Below, in pieces: positions 1 through 6,602 of a DNA stretch of 21,912 nucleotides. This stretch comes from an uncultured Collinsella sp. Its GTDB lineage: Bacteria > Actinomycetota > Coriobacteriia > Coriobacteriales > Coriobacteriaceae. The first letter of the stretch is position 1. Every line of letters begins with the position of its first letter. The stretch lies in contig CABULX010000024.1 in NCBI GenBank assembly GCA_902492545.1, positions 1 through 21,912 of the forward strand, read 5' to 3'. Below the pieces are notes generated by a model, which searched no databases, was not told the origin of the DNA, and was given only the letters and a program-made list of their open reading frames with translations. The position numbers and the translations under genes are program-made.

Positions 1-127
1 CCAGGTGCAGACGGCCGGTGGGGCGGTCGCCGGTGAGCATGGTGAACTTCTCGGGCGTCTTGGCCAGGCCCTCGCGAATGGCGTTGCTCTTTTGCAGCGC
101 GACTTCGTAGCTGTTCTCGTTTGGCAT
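1..127 (-). CDS. trpS: Tryptophanyl-tRNA synthetase, N-terminal fragment (cut by window edge)
   Basis: The reverse strand from the ATG at 127 encodes about 42 residues that run off the window. The last visible part reads TGDRPTGRLHL, which matches the start of the class I catalytic site of TrpS; in the family a GH(Y/W) continuation of the HIGH-type motif follows. The enzyme charges tRNA-Trp with tryptophan in the cytoplasm. An AGGAG ribosome binding site lies about 7 bases upstream of the ATG and supports this start. The gene lies 170 bases downstream of the wecA-like gene on the same strand. I see no clear terminator or T-box in that gap. The identification rests on one short but distinctive motif. 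Confidence 0.8.
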   Translation of the reverse strand, partial: MPNENSYEVALQKSNAIREGLAKTPEKFTMLTGDRPTGRLHL

Positions 128-297
128 GATTGCTCCTAACGTATGTTCATGGGTCAAGATGATAACGCGTTTATTGGAGGGGTGGTGCGTAAGTAGGCGA
201 GGGGCGGGAGAGGGACGCGCGTGGTGCGGCATGTGCGATGGGTGTGGCGCGGCCGTGCTTGGCTAACGGTGCCTTGGCACATCCTCGGCAGCTTGCC
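128..297. other. Intergenic gap between wecA-like gene and trpS
   Basis: The gap holds G-rich, low-complexity sequence. Apart from the trpS ribosome binding site and a 5-bp GTGCC/GGCAC hairpin near 270-281, I see no terminator with a T-run, no convincing promoter and no small ORF with a good start. Confidence 0.5.
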
Positions 298-1497
298 CTA
301 GAGCTTGTGGTGGCGCTCTTCTTTGCGCTCCTCGGCTGCCTGCTCCTCCTGCTTAAAAGCGGGGTCGTCGGGGGTGACCAGTTCGTCCTCGTGCGTGCGC
401 TTGTTGTAATGGTGGCGTAGTACGGGTTCAAACAGGTGCAGGTGCTTGGCGAAGGCCGCCGAGCCAATGGCGAGCACGGTAAAGATGAGCACACGCATGG
501 GCACTTCGACCTGGTTAATCGCGGCGGCGCCGGCCGAAAGCATGATGCACCAGGCATAGATGAGCAGCACGGCCTGTTTTTGGTTGTAGCCTTCTTGGAT
601 CAGGCGGTGGTGGATGTGGCCCTTGTCGGCCTGCCCGATACTAATGTGGGCGCGCTTGCGGCGCACAATGGCGCTAAACGTGTCGATGATGGGCACGCCG
701 GCAACGATGAGCGGAATGATAAGCGAGGTGAGTGCGGCGGTGCGGCTCACGTTGAGCAGCGAGATGGAGCCCAGCGCAAAGCCCAGAAGCAGCGACCCCG
801 AGTCGCCCAAGAAGATGCTTGCGGGGTTGAAGTTGTAGCGCAAAAAGGCCAGACAGGCGCCAAAGAGCGCAATGGAGAGCGCGGCGGCGTCGATGCGGCC
901 CGAGAGAACGGCCATCGAAAACATGGTGAACGACGCGATGCCGCAGATGCCCGTGGCCAAGCCGTCGAGGCCGTCGATGAGGTTAATGATGTTAGTGAAT
1001 GCCACCAGATAGATCACGGTGATGGGGTAGGCGAGCCATCCGAGCATGATCTCGCCGGGAGCAAACGGGTTGACGATGACGCCGATTTTTAGGCCGCCCA
1101 TGCAGGCGATAAGCGCGGCGAGGACCTGTCCGGCCAGCTTTTGCTTGGGCTTGAGCTGGAAGACGTCGTCGATAGCGCCGGTCGCAAAGATGACGGTAAA
1201 GGAGAGCGCCAGCATGGGATAGCTAATGTGAAGGCGCGGGTGCGGCACCAGGACGGGTGGCCAGCCTAGGTACCAGGTGCCTAGGATTTGCACAATGCAG
1301 GCAACGACCAGGCCCAAAAACACCGCCGTTCCGCCCAAACGCGGGATGGGCTTGGTGTTGATGCGGCGCTTAGAAGGATAGTCGACGGCATCGAGCTTAA
1401 TTGCCAAGCGCTTGACCAGGGGCACCGCGAGGAAGGTCGTGATAAAAGCCGCCGCTGCCACGCATAGGTACGGTATGTAGCTCGGGGATGAAGCCAT
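298..1497 (-). CDS. wecA: WecA/TagO-family undecaprenyl-phosphate GlcNAc-1-phosphate transferase
   Basis: This is a polytopic membrane enzyme of the MraY/WecA/TagO family. Members transfer a sugar-1-phosphate from a UDP-sugar to undecaprenyl phosphate, starting cell-surface glycopolymer or teichoic-acid-like assembly. Visible motifs are the first cytoplasmic loop (DAVDYPSKRRIN, then PIPRLGG), the catalytic NLIDGLDGLATG, FLGDSGSLLLGF, and VPIIDTF followed by GHIHHRL. The HIHHRL histidine motif points to WecA/TagO rather than MraY. Many hydrophobic segments span the protein, and the C-terminus is charged (KEERHHKL). I chose the ATG at 1497 (399 residues) because it directly precedes the first TM helix. 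The reading frame stays open to 1713 and the ATG at 1569 is an alternative. The ribosome binding site is weak in either case. UDP-GlcNAc is the usual substrate, but the sequence cannot prove it. Confidence 0.88.
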   Translation of the reverse strand: MASSPSYIPYLCVAAAAFITTFLAVPLVKRLAIKLDAVDYPSKRRINTKPIPRLGGTAVFLGLVVACIVQILGTWYLGWPPVLVPHPRLHISYPMLALSFTVIFATGAIDDVFQLKPKQKLAGQVLAALIACMGGLKIGVIVNPFAPGEIMLGWLAYPITVIYLVAFTNIINLIDGLDGLATGICGIASFTMFSMAVLSGRIDAAALSIALFGACLAFLRYNFNPASIFLGDSGSLLLGFALGSISLLNVSRTAALTSLIIPLIVAGVPIIDTFSAIVRRKRAHISIGQADKGHIHHRLIQEGYNQKQAVLLIYAWCIMLSAGAAAINQVEVPMRVLIFTVLAIGSAAFAKHLHLFEPVLRHHYNKRTHEDELVTPDDPAFKQEEQAAEERKEERHHKL

Positions 1498-1609
1498 GAA
1501 TCTAAAAACCGCCAAGTGTCGAAGGAAAAGGTCAAAGGTTGCTACGCGGAAATGGCATAGCTGTCCCATGATACTCGACCGAGGGGGGTGCGGAGGTTTG
1601 CACCGTGCG

Positions 1610-1615
1610 ATTATC
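1610..1615 (-). promoter_or_regulatory. Possible -10 element for the wecA-like gene
   Basis: Read on the minus strand, this is GATAAT, five of six matches to the sigma-70 -10 consensus, with no good -35 at 17 bases. It would start transcription near 1603. That would exclude the long upstream extension of the wecA frame and favour a start at 1569 or 1497. The support is weak. Confidence 0.25.
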
Positions 1616-1700
1616 ACGCGCATACCAGATATTGGAATGTTGTCGATGGCTTGTCGGGATGCCGGCGGGGATCCATATGGACTGTATGGTGATTTTCGGC

Positions 1701-1871
1701 AAAAGAAAACCACCCCCCACGTTACGAAAATGAACCCACCTAAAACAGGTGGGTGCCCTCATCGACTGTTCCAGCGTCCTTAACAACGAAGGATACCTGT
1801 ACTAGGCACGACTGTGTGGGCTCCCTAAATAAACGCGACGGTTCACCCAGTTGCTCCGCGGGGGGCGGAAT
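1701..1871 (-). ncRNA. ssrS: 6S RNA candidate (structured RNA, about 170 nt)
   Basis: The minus strand holds a self-contained non-coding RNA unit. A 12-bp closing stem pairs 1857-1868 (RNA: CCGCCCCCCGCG) with 1710-1721 (RNA: CGTGGGGGGTGG), with two G-U pairs. It is followed by a U-rich tract (1701-1709). A promoter -10 (TATGAT, 1878-1883) places the start at about 1871, just outside the stem. Inside lies a strong hairpin, ACCCACCT/AGGTGGGT with loop GTTTT, on the 3' side and followed by TCA. An imperfect rod follows toward an apical stem, TCCTT/AAGGA. A long rod, a large central bubble and a hairpin on its 3' strand are the architecture of 6S RNA, which binds the housekeeping RNA polymerase. 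The GGCACCCACCT motif also resembles 6S sequences as I remember them. The structured RNA is well supported; the 6S name is an inference. Confidence 0.65.
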
Positions 1872-1877
1872 ACCTAC

Positions 1878-1883
1878 ATCATA
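1878..1883 (-). promoter_or_regulatory. -10 element of the 6S RNA candidate
   Basis: Read on the minus strand this is TATGAT (5/6 to consensus). The predicted start falls about 7 bases downstream, immediately before the closing stem of the RNA. The -35 region is poor. Confidence 0.45.
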
Positions 1884-1908
1884 AAGCGGCACTTTATCGA
1901 TTCCAGTC

Positions 1909-1937
1909 TTGACATTACAAAAATCGTGTCGGACGAT
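1909..1937 (+). promoter_or_regulatory. Probable promoter of the PflX-type gene
   Basis: TTGACA (1909-1914) lies 17 bases before GACGAT (1932-1937). The -35 is perfect and the -10 weak. A 6-bp inverted repeat, AATCGT-N5-ACGATT, overlaps the -10 and could be an operator. The promoter is divergent from that of the 6S candidate. Confidence 0.4.
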
Positions 1938-2021
1938 TACGGCGCCTTAGGGACGGAGCCGTCTACCCGGTCTGGCCCTTTACGTTTGAGCTGCTGAATC
2001 GTTGTTTTGGAGCATGTTTTT

Positions 2022-2960
2022 ATGCCGACGTCGTTGACCGAACTTTTTTCGCCCGCCTGCCATTTGTGTCCGCGCCGTTGCGGTGCGGCGCGCGATGAGG
2101 GCGCGCGCGGCGTATGCGGTGCCGACGACACGCTTAAGGTCGCTCGCGCGGCGCTTCATATGTGGGAGGAGCCGCCTATCTCGGGCGAGGCCGGTTCGGG
2201 CGCGATCTTCTTTAGCGGTTGCTCGCTTAAATGTATCTACTGCCAGAACCACGAGATCTCGACCGGCAATTTTGGCCTTGAGATTTCGCCTGAGCGCCTG
2301 GTCGAGATTATGCTGGAACTGCAGGACCAGGGTGCCAACAACATCAATTTGGTGACGGCGACGCACTATGCGCACCTGTTGCCTGCCGTGATTGCCGCGG
2401 CACGGGCGCGCGGACTGGTTATCCCGATCGTCTACAACACGAGCGGTTATGAGCGCGCGAGTGCCGTGACAGCGCTTGGCGATCTGGTCGATGTGTGGCT
2501 TACCGACTTTAAATATGCCGATGCGGGGCTTGCGCAGTCGCTCTCCCACATTAAGGATTACCCACGTGTGGCCGTGTCAGGCCTGGCTCAGATGGCGCGC
2601 GAGATCGAGCGCCGCGGGGGAGAGATGGTGGATGAGGGCGGGCTCATGAAGCGCGGCATGATTGTGCGCCATCTGGTACTGCCGGGACATGCAGACGATT
2701 CGTGTCGCGTGCTGGACCTGGTGTGGCAGACGGTGGGCGATGTGCCGATCTCGGTCATGAACCAGTACACGCCCAATGCACTTATGCGCGAGCAGGGCGG
2801 CGACCTGGCGCGTGCCGTGACGCGCGAGGAGTACGAGCAGGTGCTCGACCATGCCGACGACCTGGGTTTTACGACGATGTTCTGGCAAGAGGGCGGCGCG
2901 GTAGACGAGAGCTTCACCCCGGCCTTCGACACCACCGGTGTTCTTACCAGCGCAAAGTAG
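2022..2960 (+). CDS. PflX-type radical SAM protein (COG1313-like)
   Basis: This 312-residue protein has the radical SAM cluster motif CSLKCIYC (C67, C71, C74). A cysteine-rich N-terminus (C13, C16, C20, C32, around CHLCPRRCG) and the segment ALHMWEEPPISGEAGSG precede it. That combination marks the PflX group, often labelled as pyruvate formate-lyase activating enzyme-like, although its substrate is not established. It should reductively cleave SAM using a 4Fe-4S cluster in the cytoplasm. The ATG at 2022 is preceded by GGAG at 2009-2012 with a 9-base spacer; an in-frame TTG at 2007 is less likely. No pyruvate formate-lyase or other glycyl radical enzyme lies in the window, so the partner is unknown. 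It appears monocistronic. Confidence 0.85.
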   Translation: MPTSLTELFSPACHLCPRRCGAARDEGARGVCGADDTLKVARAALHMWEEPPISGEAGSGAIFFSGCSLKCIYCQNHEISTGNFGLEISPERLVEIMLELQDQGANNINLVTATHYAHLLPAVIAAARARGLVIPIVYNTSGYERASAVTALGDLVDVWLTDFKYADAGLAQSLSHIKDYPRVAVSGLAQMAREIERRGGEMVDEGGLMKRGMIVRHLVLPGHADDSCRVLDLVWQTVGDVPISVMNQYTPNALMREQGGDLARAVTREEYEQVLDHADDLGFTTMFWQEGGAVDESFTPAFDTTGVLTSAK

Positions 2961-2968
2961 TGCGTTCG

Positions 2969-3006
2969 TCGATGATTTTTCTGGGACGGGGATAAAAAAT
3001 CATCGA
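2969..3006. repeat. 12-bp perfect inverted repeat (hairpin)
   Basis: TCGATGATTTTT (2969-2980) and its exact complement (2995-3006) enclose a 14-base G-rich loop containing GGGACGGGG. It sits 8 bases after the PflX stop codon. There is no T-run after the second arm, so it is not a typical intrinsic terminator, although it may stabilise the 3' end or be a mobile palindromic unit. Confidence 0.6.
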
Positions 3007-3069
3007 GAGGATCGCCTGTTCGAAAAGTTGCCAAAATAGCCGCGCCCCAAAAAGACTGGTTATTGGGCG

Positions 3070-3097
3070 TTGACAGTTGGCGAGCCGTAGGTAAAAT
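3070..3097 (+). promoter_or_regulatory. Promoter of tRNA-Ala
   Basis: A consensus -35 TTGACA (3070-3075), a 16-base spacer and the -10 TAAAAT (3092-3097) place the start about 7 bases before the mature tRNA end. This is a strong sigma-70-type promoter, as expected for a stable RNA. Confidence 0.75.
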
Positions 3098-3110
3098 ATC
3101 GACTTGTCCT

Positions 3111-3183
3111 GGGGACGTAGCTCAGTTGGGAGAGCGCTGCCGTCGCATGGCAGAGGCCGAGGGTTCGACTCCCTTCGTCTCCA
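3111..3183 (+). tRNA. tRNA-Ala (anticodon CGC)
   Basis: A complete 73-base cloverleaf can be drawn. The acceptor stem GGGGACG/CGTCTCC contains the G3-U70 pair that identifies alanine tRNAs. The D arm is GCTC...GAGC, the anticodon stem is CTGCC/GGCAG with loop GTCGCAT (anticodon CGC at 3144-3146), and the T arm contains GGTTCGA. The discriminator base is A. The 3' CCA is not encoded (CCC follows), so it must be added after transcription. The gene reads GCG codons. It has its own promoter and a strong terminator 15 bases downstream. Confidence 0.95.
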
Positions 3184-3198
3184 CCCTTGGATTTGATA

Positions 3199-3229
3199 AG
3201 CCGCTGACATTGTGTCGGCGGCTTTTTTT
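3199..3229 (+). terminator. Intrinsic terminator of tRNA-Ala
   Basis: An 11-bp stem (3199-3209 with 3213-3223, one G-U pair) with a TTG loop is followed by seven T residues. Confidence 0.9.
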
Positions 3230-3247
3230 AAAAGAAAGGGCTATACC

Positions 3248-3706
3248 ATGGCCGAGCTTGAGTCCCAACCATTGTCCGACGAGGAGCGCGCTGAGTTGGA
3301 AGAGCTCCGCGCCGAGAAGGCCCGCCGCGAGGCTCGTGAAGAGGCCCGTCGCGAGCGTGAGGAGCTGGCTGTCCTGCGTGCCGAGCGTGCGAAGGCCGAG
3401 GAGATCGCCGCGAACGCCGCATCCGCATCGGCGCCCGCGCCCGCACCCAAGCCCGCTGCTGCGAAGCCTGCACCTGCCGCGCCCAAACCTCAGCCTAAAA
3501 AGGCCGCTCGTCCCAAGTCCGTCGAGCCTAAGCCGAGTCGTGACGAGATGACCTTTGCCCAGCGCATGGTTACCTCCAAGGAGCCTACGGGCGAGAACGA
3601 GATCCCTGGCATGGCGCCGGCTCAAAAAATCATCATTGTCCTTGCCCTCATCGCGTTTGTCATCTTTATGGGCTACACGATCCTGACCAGCATGGGCCTG
3701 CTCTAA
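3248..3706 (+). CDS. Small coiled-coil, tail-anchored membrane protein of unknown function
   Basis: I do not recognise a named family for this 152-residue protein. Residues 1-55 are a highly charged Glu/Arg/Ala helix typical of a coiled coil (EELRAEKARREAREEARRE). Residues about 58-98 are an Ala/Pro/Lys-rich linker, followed by a short conserved-looking segment (SRDEMTFAQRMVT). Residues about 127-148 form one hydrophobic helix (IIIVLALIAFVIFMGYTIL) right at the C-terminus. The layout suggests a cytoplasmic coiled coil tethered to the membrane by its tail. The start at 3248 is supported by the GAAAGGG upstream; the frame extends back to 3212 into the tRNA terminator, which is unlikely to be coding. 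With a terminator just before it and no clear own promoter, it may depend on tRNA read-through. Confidence 0.75.
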   Translation: MAELESQPLSDEERAELEELRAEKARREAREEARREREELAVLRAERAKAEEIAANAASASAPAPAPKPAAAKPAPAAPKPQPKKAARPKSVEPKPSRDEMTFAQRMVTSKEPTGENEIPGMAPAQKIIIVLALIAFVIFMGYTILTSMGLL

Positions 3707-3790
3707 CCGATTTGCATCGGGCGTCATGTCCGCATGCTCTGCTCTCGTCCAACCCTCAAATTCTGCACCACACATCCGAAAGGTCGCCCC

Positions 3791-5296
3791 ATGGCTTTGA
3801 CCGACATCTCTCATCCCACCGACATCGCAATGCTCACCGATCTGTACGAGCTCACTATGGCCCAGGGCCTGTGGGAGAGCGGCAAGGCCAATGAGCAGGG
3901 TTGTTTTACCGCGTTTTACCGCGACCATCCCTTTGGCAGCGCCTATGCCGTCATGTGCGGCACCGCCGAACTGCCCGAGCTGGTCGAGAATCTACGCTTT
4001 ACGCCCGAGGACATCGACTACCTCGCCTCGCTCCAGGCCCCTGCCGGCGGCGCGATGTTCAAGCCTGGATTCCTCGACTACCTGCGTGATTTTCGTGCGC
4101 ATGTAAACATCGACGCCGTTCCCGAAGGCGAGCTCGTCTTTCCGCGCGAGCCCATGGTGCGCGTCACCGGCCCCGCGCTGGAGTGCCAGCTGCTCGAGAC
4201 GGCGCTGCTCAACATCGTCGGGTTCCAGACGCTTGTCGCCACCAAGACGGCGCGCGTGGTGCTCGCCGCCGACGGTCGCCCTGTGGCGGAGTTTGGCCTG
4301 CGCCGAGCCCAGGGTCCCGATGGCGGCCTGGCCGTCGCGCGCGCGAGCTACGTTGCCGGCTGCTCCTCTACGTCCAATGTGCTCGCCGGTCGCCGCTACG
4401 GTATTCCCGTCTTTGGCACGCATGCGCACAGCTGGGTGATGAGCTTCGATTCCGAGCTCGAGGCCTTCCGCGCCTTTGCCAAGTCGAGCCCCAAGAATTG
4501 TACGCTGCTCATCGACACCTATGACGTGCGCGAGGGCTGTGAACATGCCATTACGGTTGCCAAGGAGATGGAAGCGATGGGCGAGCGCCTGTCGGCCATT
4601 CGCATCGACTCCGGCGACCTCGCCAAGCTCTCCAAGTATGTGCGCGGCCGTTTTGATGCCGAGGGCCTGCCCTATGTGGGGATCTCGGTTTCTAACGATC
4701 TGGATGAGTACACGATTCAGTCGCTGCTCGACCAGGGCGCGCCCATCGACAGTTTTGGCGTGGGTACCAAGCTCGCGACCTGCTATGACCAGCCGGCGCT
4801 GGGTGGCGTGTACAAGCTTTCCGCCCGCCGTGCGAGCGAGACAGATCCATGGACGCCGGTGGTCAAGCTCTCCGAGCAGCCCTACAAGCGCACGATCCCG
4901 GGTGTGCAACGCGTGCGCCGTTATTACGACGGCTTTGGCGGCCCGGTCTGCGACATGATCTACGACGAGGACCATCTGGCGGGGGAGGGCACCGCGCGCG
5001 GCAATACCCTCGTGGCCGTGAATGATGCCGCCCTGGTGACCGACGTGTCCGAACTTGAGTATCGCGAGCTGCTGGTGCCGATCGTGCGCGATGGCAGTGC
5101 GGTGGCTCCGCGTGAGAGCATCCAGGACGCGCGCGAGCGCTGTGCTTGGGCGCTCGATCATCTGGACGCAGCTTTCAAGCGCTTCCTGTACCCGCAGACC
5201 TATGTGGTGGGCATGGAGCAGGGCCTGGCTCAGGTGCGCGACGAGCTCGTGCGCAAGAACATGGCCGCGGCTTCTGCCTTTCCTTGGACTCACTAA
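3791..5296 (+). CDS. pncB: Nicotinate phosphoribosyltransferase
   Basis: This 501-residue enzyme condenses nicotinate with PRPP, coupled to ATP hydrolysis, to give nicotinate mononucleotide in the Preiss-Handler NAD salvage route. Visible family motifs are LTDLYELTMAQG at the N-terminus, EFGLRRAQGPDGG, GTHAHSW (residues 209-215), LIDTYDVREG, IRIDSGDLAKLSKYVR, SNDLDEYTI and FGVGTKLATCYDQPALGGVYKL. The His-containing motif and the RIDSGDL phosphate-binding region are intact. The ATG at 3791 is preceded by GAAAGG with about 8 bases of spacing. The frame is open 57 bases further upstream but lacks a ribosome binding site there. The length fits the longer NAPRTase class. It follows the small membrane protein by 84 bases with no terminator between, so they may be co-transcribed. 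Confidence 0.95.
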   Translation: MALTDISHPTDIAMLTDLYELTMAQGLWESGKANEQGCFTAFYRDHPFGSAYAVMCGTAELPELVENLRFTPEDIDYLASLQAPAGGAMFKPGFLDYLRDFRAHVNIDAVPEGELVFPREPMVRVTGPALECQLLETALLNIVGFQTLVATKTARVVLAADGRPVAEFGLRRAQGPDGGLAVARASYVAGCSSTSNVLAGRRYGIPVFGTHAHSWVMSFDSELEAFRAFAKSSPKNCTLLIDTYDVREGCEHAITVAKEMEAMGERLSAIRIDSGDLAKLSKYVRGRFDAEGLPYVGISVSNDLDEYTIQSLLDQGAPIDSFGVGTKLATCYDQPALGGVYKLSARRASETDPWTPVVKLSEQPYKRTIPGVQRVRRYYDGFGGPVCDMIYDEDHLAGEGTARGNTLVAVNDAALVTDVSELEYRELLVPIVRDGSAVAPRESIQDARERCAWALDHLDAAFKRFLYPQTYVVGMEQGLAQVRDELVRKNMAAASAFPWTH

Positions 5297-5300
5297 TTCC

Positions 5301-5339
5301 TTGGGCGGTAGGGGCGAGTCACGCTCCCTTGGCCGCCAA
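5301..5339 (+). promoter_or_regulatory. Hairpin in the pncB-proB gap
   Basis: TTGG-GCGG (5301-5308) pairs with CCGCCAA (5333-5339), and an inner GGGGCG pairs with CGCTCC around an AGTCA loop. No T-run follows. It may be a weak or Rho-assisted 3' end for pncB, or a leader structure before proB. Confidence 0.4.
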
Positions 5340-5375
5340 CTCGGCCGTTCGCTGAACAGTTGATTGGTTTGACGT

Positions 5376-6503
5376 ATGACGACTTCTTATAAAACGATGG
5401 TGGTAAAGATCGGTTCGTCCACGGTGGTGGGTGCCGATGGCAAGGTCAACCGCGCCTTTATCGGCGGACTTGCCGATCAGGCCGCAGCGCTGCGCAAGCT
5501 CGGCTGGCGTCTGGTCGTGGTGAGCTCGGGCGCTATCGCCTGTGGCTATCCCGTGTTGGGCTTCGACCGCAAGCCGGTCGGCGACCTTCCGAGCCTGCAG
5601 GCTTGCGCCTCGGCTGGTCAGTGCATCATCTCGTCGGCCTACGACGAGGAGTTCCATGCGCGCGACCTGCTCACCTCGCTCGTGCTGCTCACGCGCCACG
5701 ATACGGCCCGCCGCACGTCCTACCTGCACGCGCGCGACGCCCTGCTGCGCCTCGTGGAGCTTGGCGTGGTGCCGGTCGTCAACGAGAACGATACCGTTAC
5801 CGTCGATGAGATCAAGTTCGGCGACAACGACACACTGGCGGCGCTTGTGAGCTGCCTGGTTTCTGCCGATCTGTGCGTGACGCTCTCGGACATCGATGGC
5901 CTCTATACTGCCAATCCGCATGAGGACCCCACGGCCGAGTTTGTTCCTGTCGTGCATAAGATCGATGCCAAGATTATTGCCTCGGCGGGCGATTCTTCCA
6001 CATCGGTGGGCACGGGCGGCATGATTACCAAGATTCGCGCGAGCCGCATCCTGATGACGGCGGGCATTCAGAGCGTGATTTGCTCGGGCGAGGAGCCCGA
6101 TGCGCTCGTGCGCCTAGCCCGCGGCGAGAGCGTGGGCACGCTGTTCGATCCGCCGGCGGAGCGTCTGGACATCGCACCCCGCAAGTTGTGGATCGCGCTG
6201 GGTGACAAGGCACATGGCTCGGTAACGGTTGACGACGGTGCCGCGAAGGCGCTGGTCAGCCGTGGTTCTTCCTTGCTTGCGGTGGGTATTCGCGAGGTTG
6301 ATGGCCAGTTTGCCGAGGGCGATGTGCTCGATGTGTGCGATCCGAGAGGTATGGTCGTCGCCCGCGGTATCGCCGAGGCCGATTCGGACGTGCTGGAACT
6401 TGCCGCCGGCCGCCGCCAGGACCAGATCGCCAGCAACCGCCTGCTGACAGACCTGGCCGAGAAGCCGGCGATACACAGGGATAACTTGATCGTATTTGCA
6501 TAA
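5376..6503 (+). CDS. proB: Glutamate 5-kinase
   Basis: This 375-residue enzyme phosphorylates glutamate to gamma-glutamyl phosphate, the first and normally feedback-controlled step of proline synthesis. The N-terminal amino-acid kinase domain (about 1-255) shows VVKIGSSTVV, VVSSGAIACG, VVNENDTVTVDEIKFGDND, LSDIDGLYTANP and the GTGGMITKIRAS nucleotide-site motif. A C-terminal PUA domain (about 275-365, from GSVTVDDGAAKAL) follows, as in long-form ProB. The ATG at 5376 has a poor ribosome binding site, which is unusual among its neighbours. proA is not adjacent: a peptidase gene in the opposite orientation separates them, so the two proline genes are transcribed as independent units. A strong terminator begins right at the stop codon. 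Confidence 0.95.
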   Translation: MTTSYKTMVVKIGSSTVVGADGKVNRAFIGGLADQAAALRKLGWRLVVVSSGAIACGYPVLGFDRKPVGDLPSLQACASAGQCIISSAYDEEFHARDLLTSLVLLTRHDTARRTSYLHARDALLRLVELGVVPVVNENDTVTVDEIKFGDNDTLAALVSCLVSADLCVTLSDIDGLYTANPHEDPTAEFVPVVHKIDAKIIASAGDSSTSVGTGGMITKIRASRILMTAGIQSVICSGEEPDALVRLARGESVGTLFDPPAERLDIAPRKLWIALGDKAHGSVTVDDGAAKALVSRGSSLLAVGIREVDGQFAEGDVLDVCDPRGMVVARGIAEADSDVLELAAGRRQDQIASNRLLTDLAEKPAIHRDNLIVFA

Positions 6504-6547
6504 AGAAAGACAGCGCTGCGGATCGTTTCCCGCAGCGCTGTCTTTCT
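6504..6547. terminator. Bidirectional terminator between proB and the peptidase gene
   Basis: A perfect 18-bp stem (6504-6521 with 6530-6547) has an 8-base loop, with A-rich and T-rich stem ends (AGAAAGA/TCTTTCT). It sits between two convergent genes and directly abuts the proB stop codon, so it can serve both strands. Confidence 0.85.
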
Positions 6548-6548
6548 C

Positions 6549-6601
6549 GTGCCGGCACTTGGGGACGTTCCTTATGTGCCGGCACTTTGGGACACTCCTT
6601 T
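6549..6601. repeat. Tandem pair of 26-bp repeats with palindromic head
   Basis: Two copies, 6549-6574 and 6576-6601, both start with the 10-bp palindrome GTGCCGGCAC. They continue CTTGGGGACGTTCCTTA and CTTTGGGACACTCCTTT, so the copies are clearly related but diverged. The array fills the gap between the bidirectional terminator and the stop codon of the peptidase gene. I believe similar units recur in Coriobacteriia genomes, but that is recall and not shown here. Confidence 0.75.
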
Positions 6602-6602
6602 G

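Noticed and set aside
3992..5293. 433-codon minus-strand open frame opposite pncB
   Set aside because: It is a high-GC shadow of pncB, which has all family motifs; the antisense product is His/Arg-rich and unlike any protein I know.
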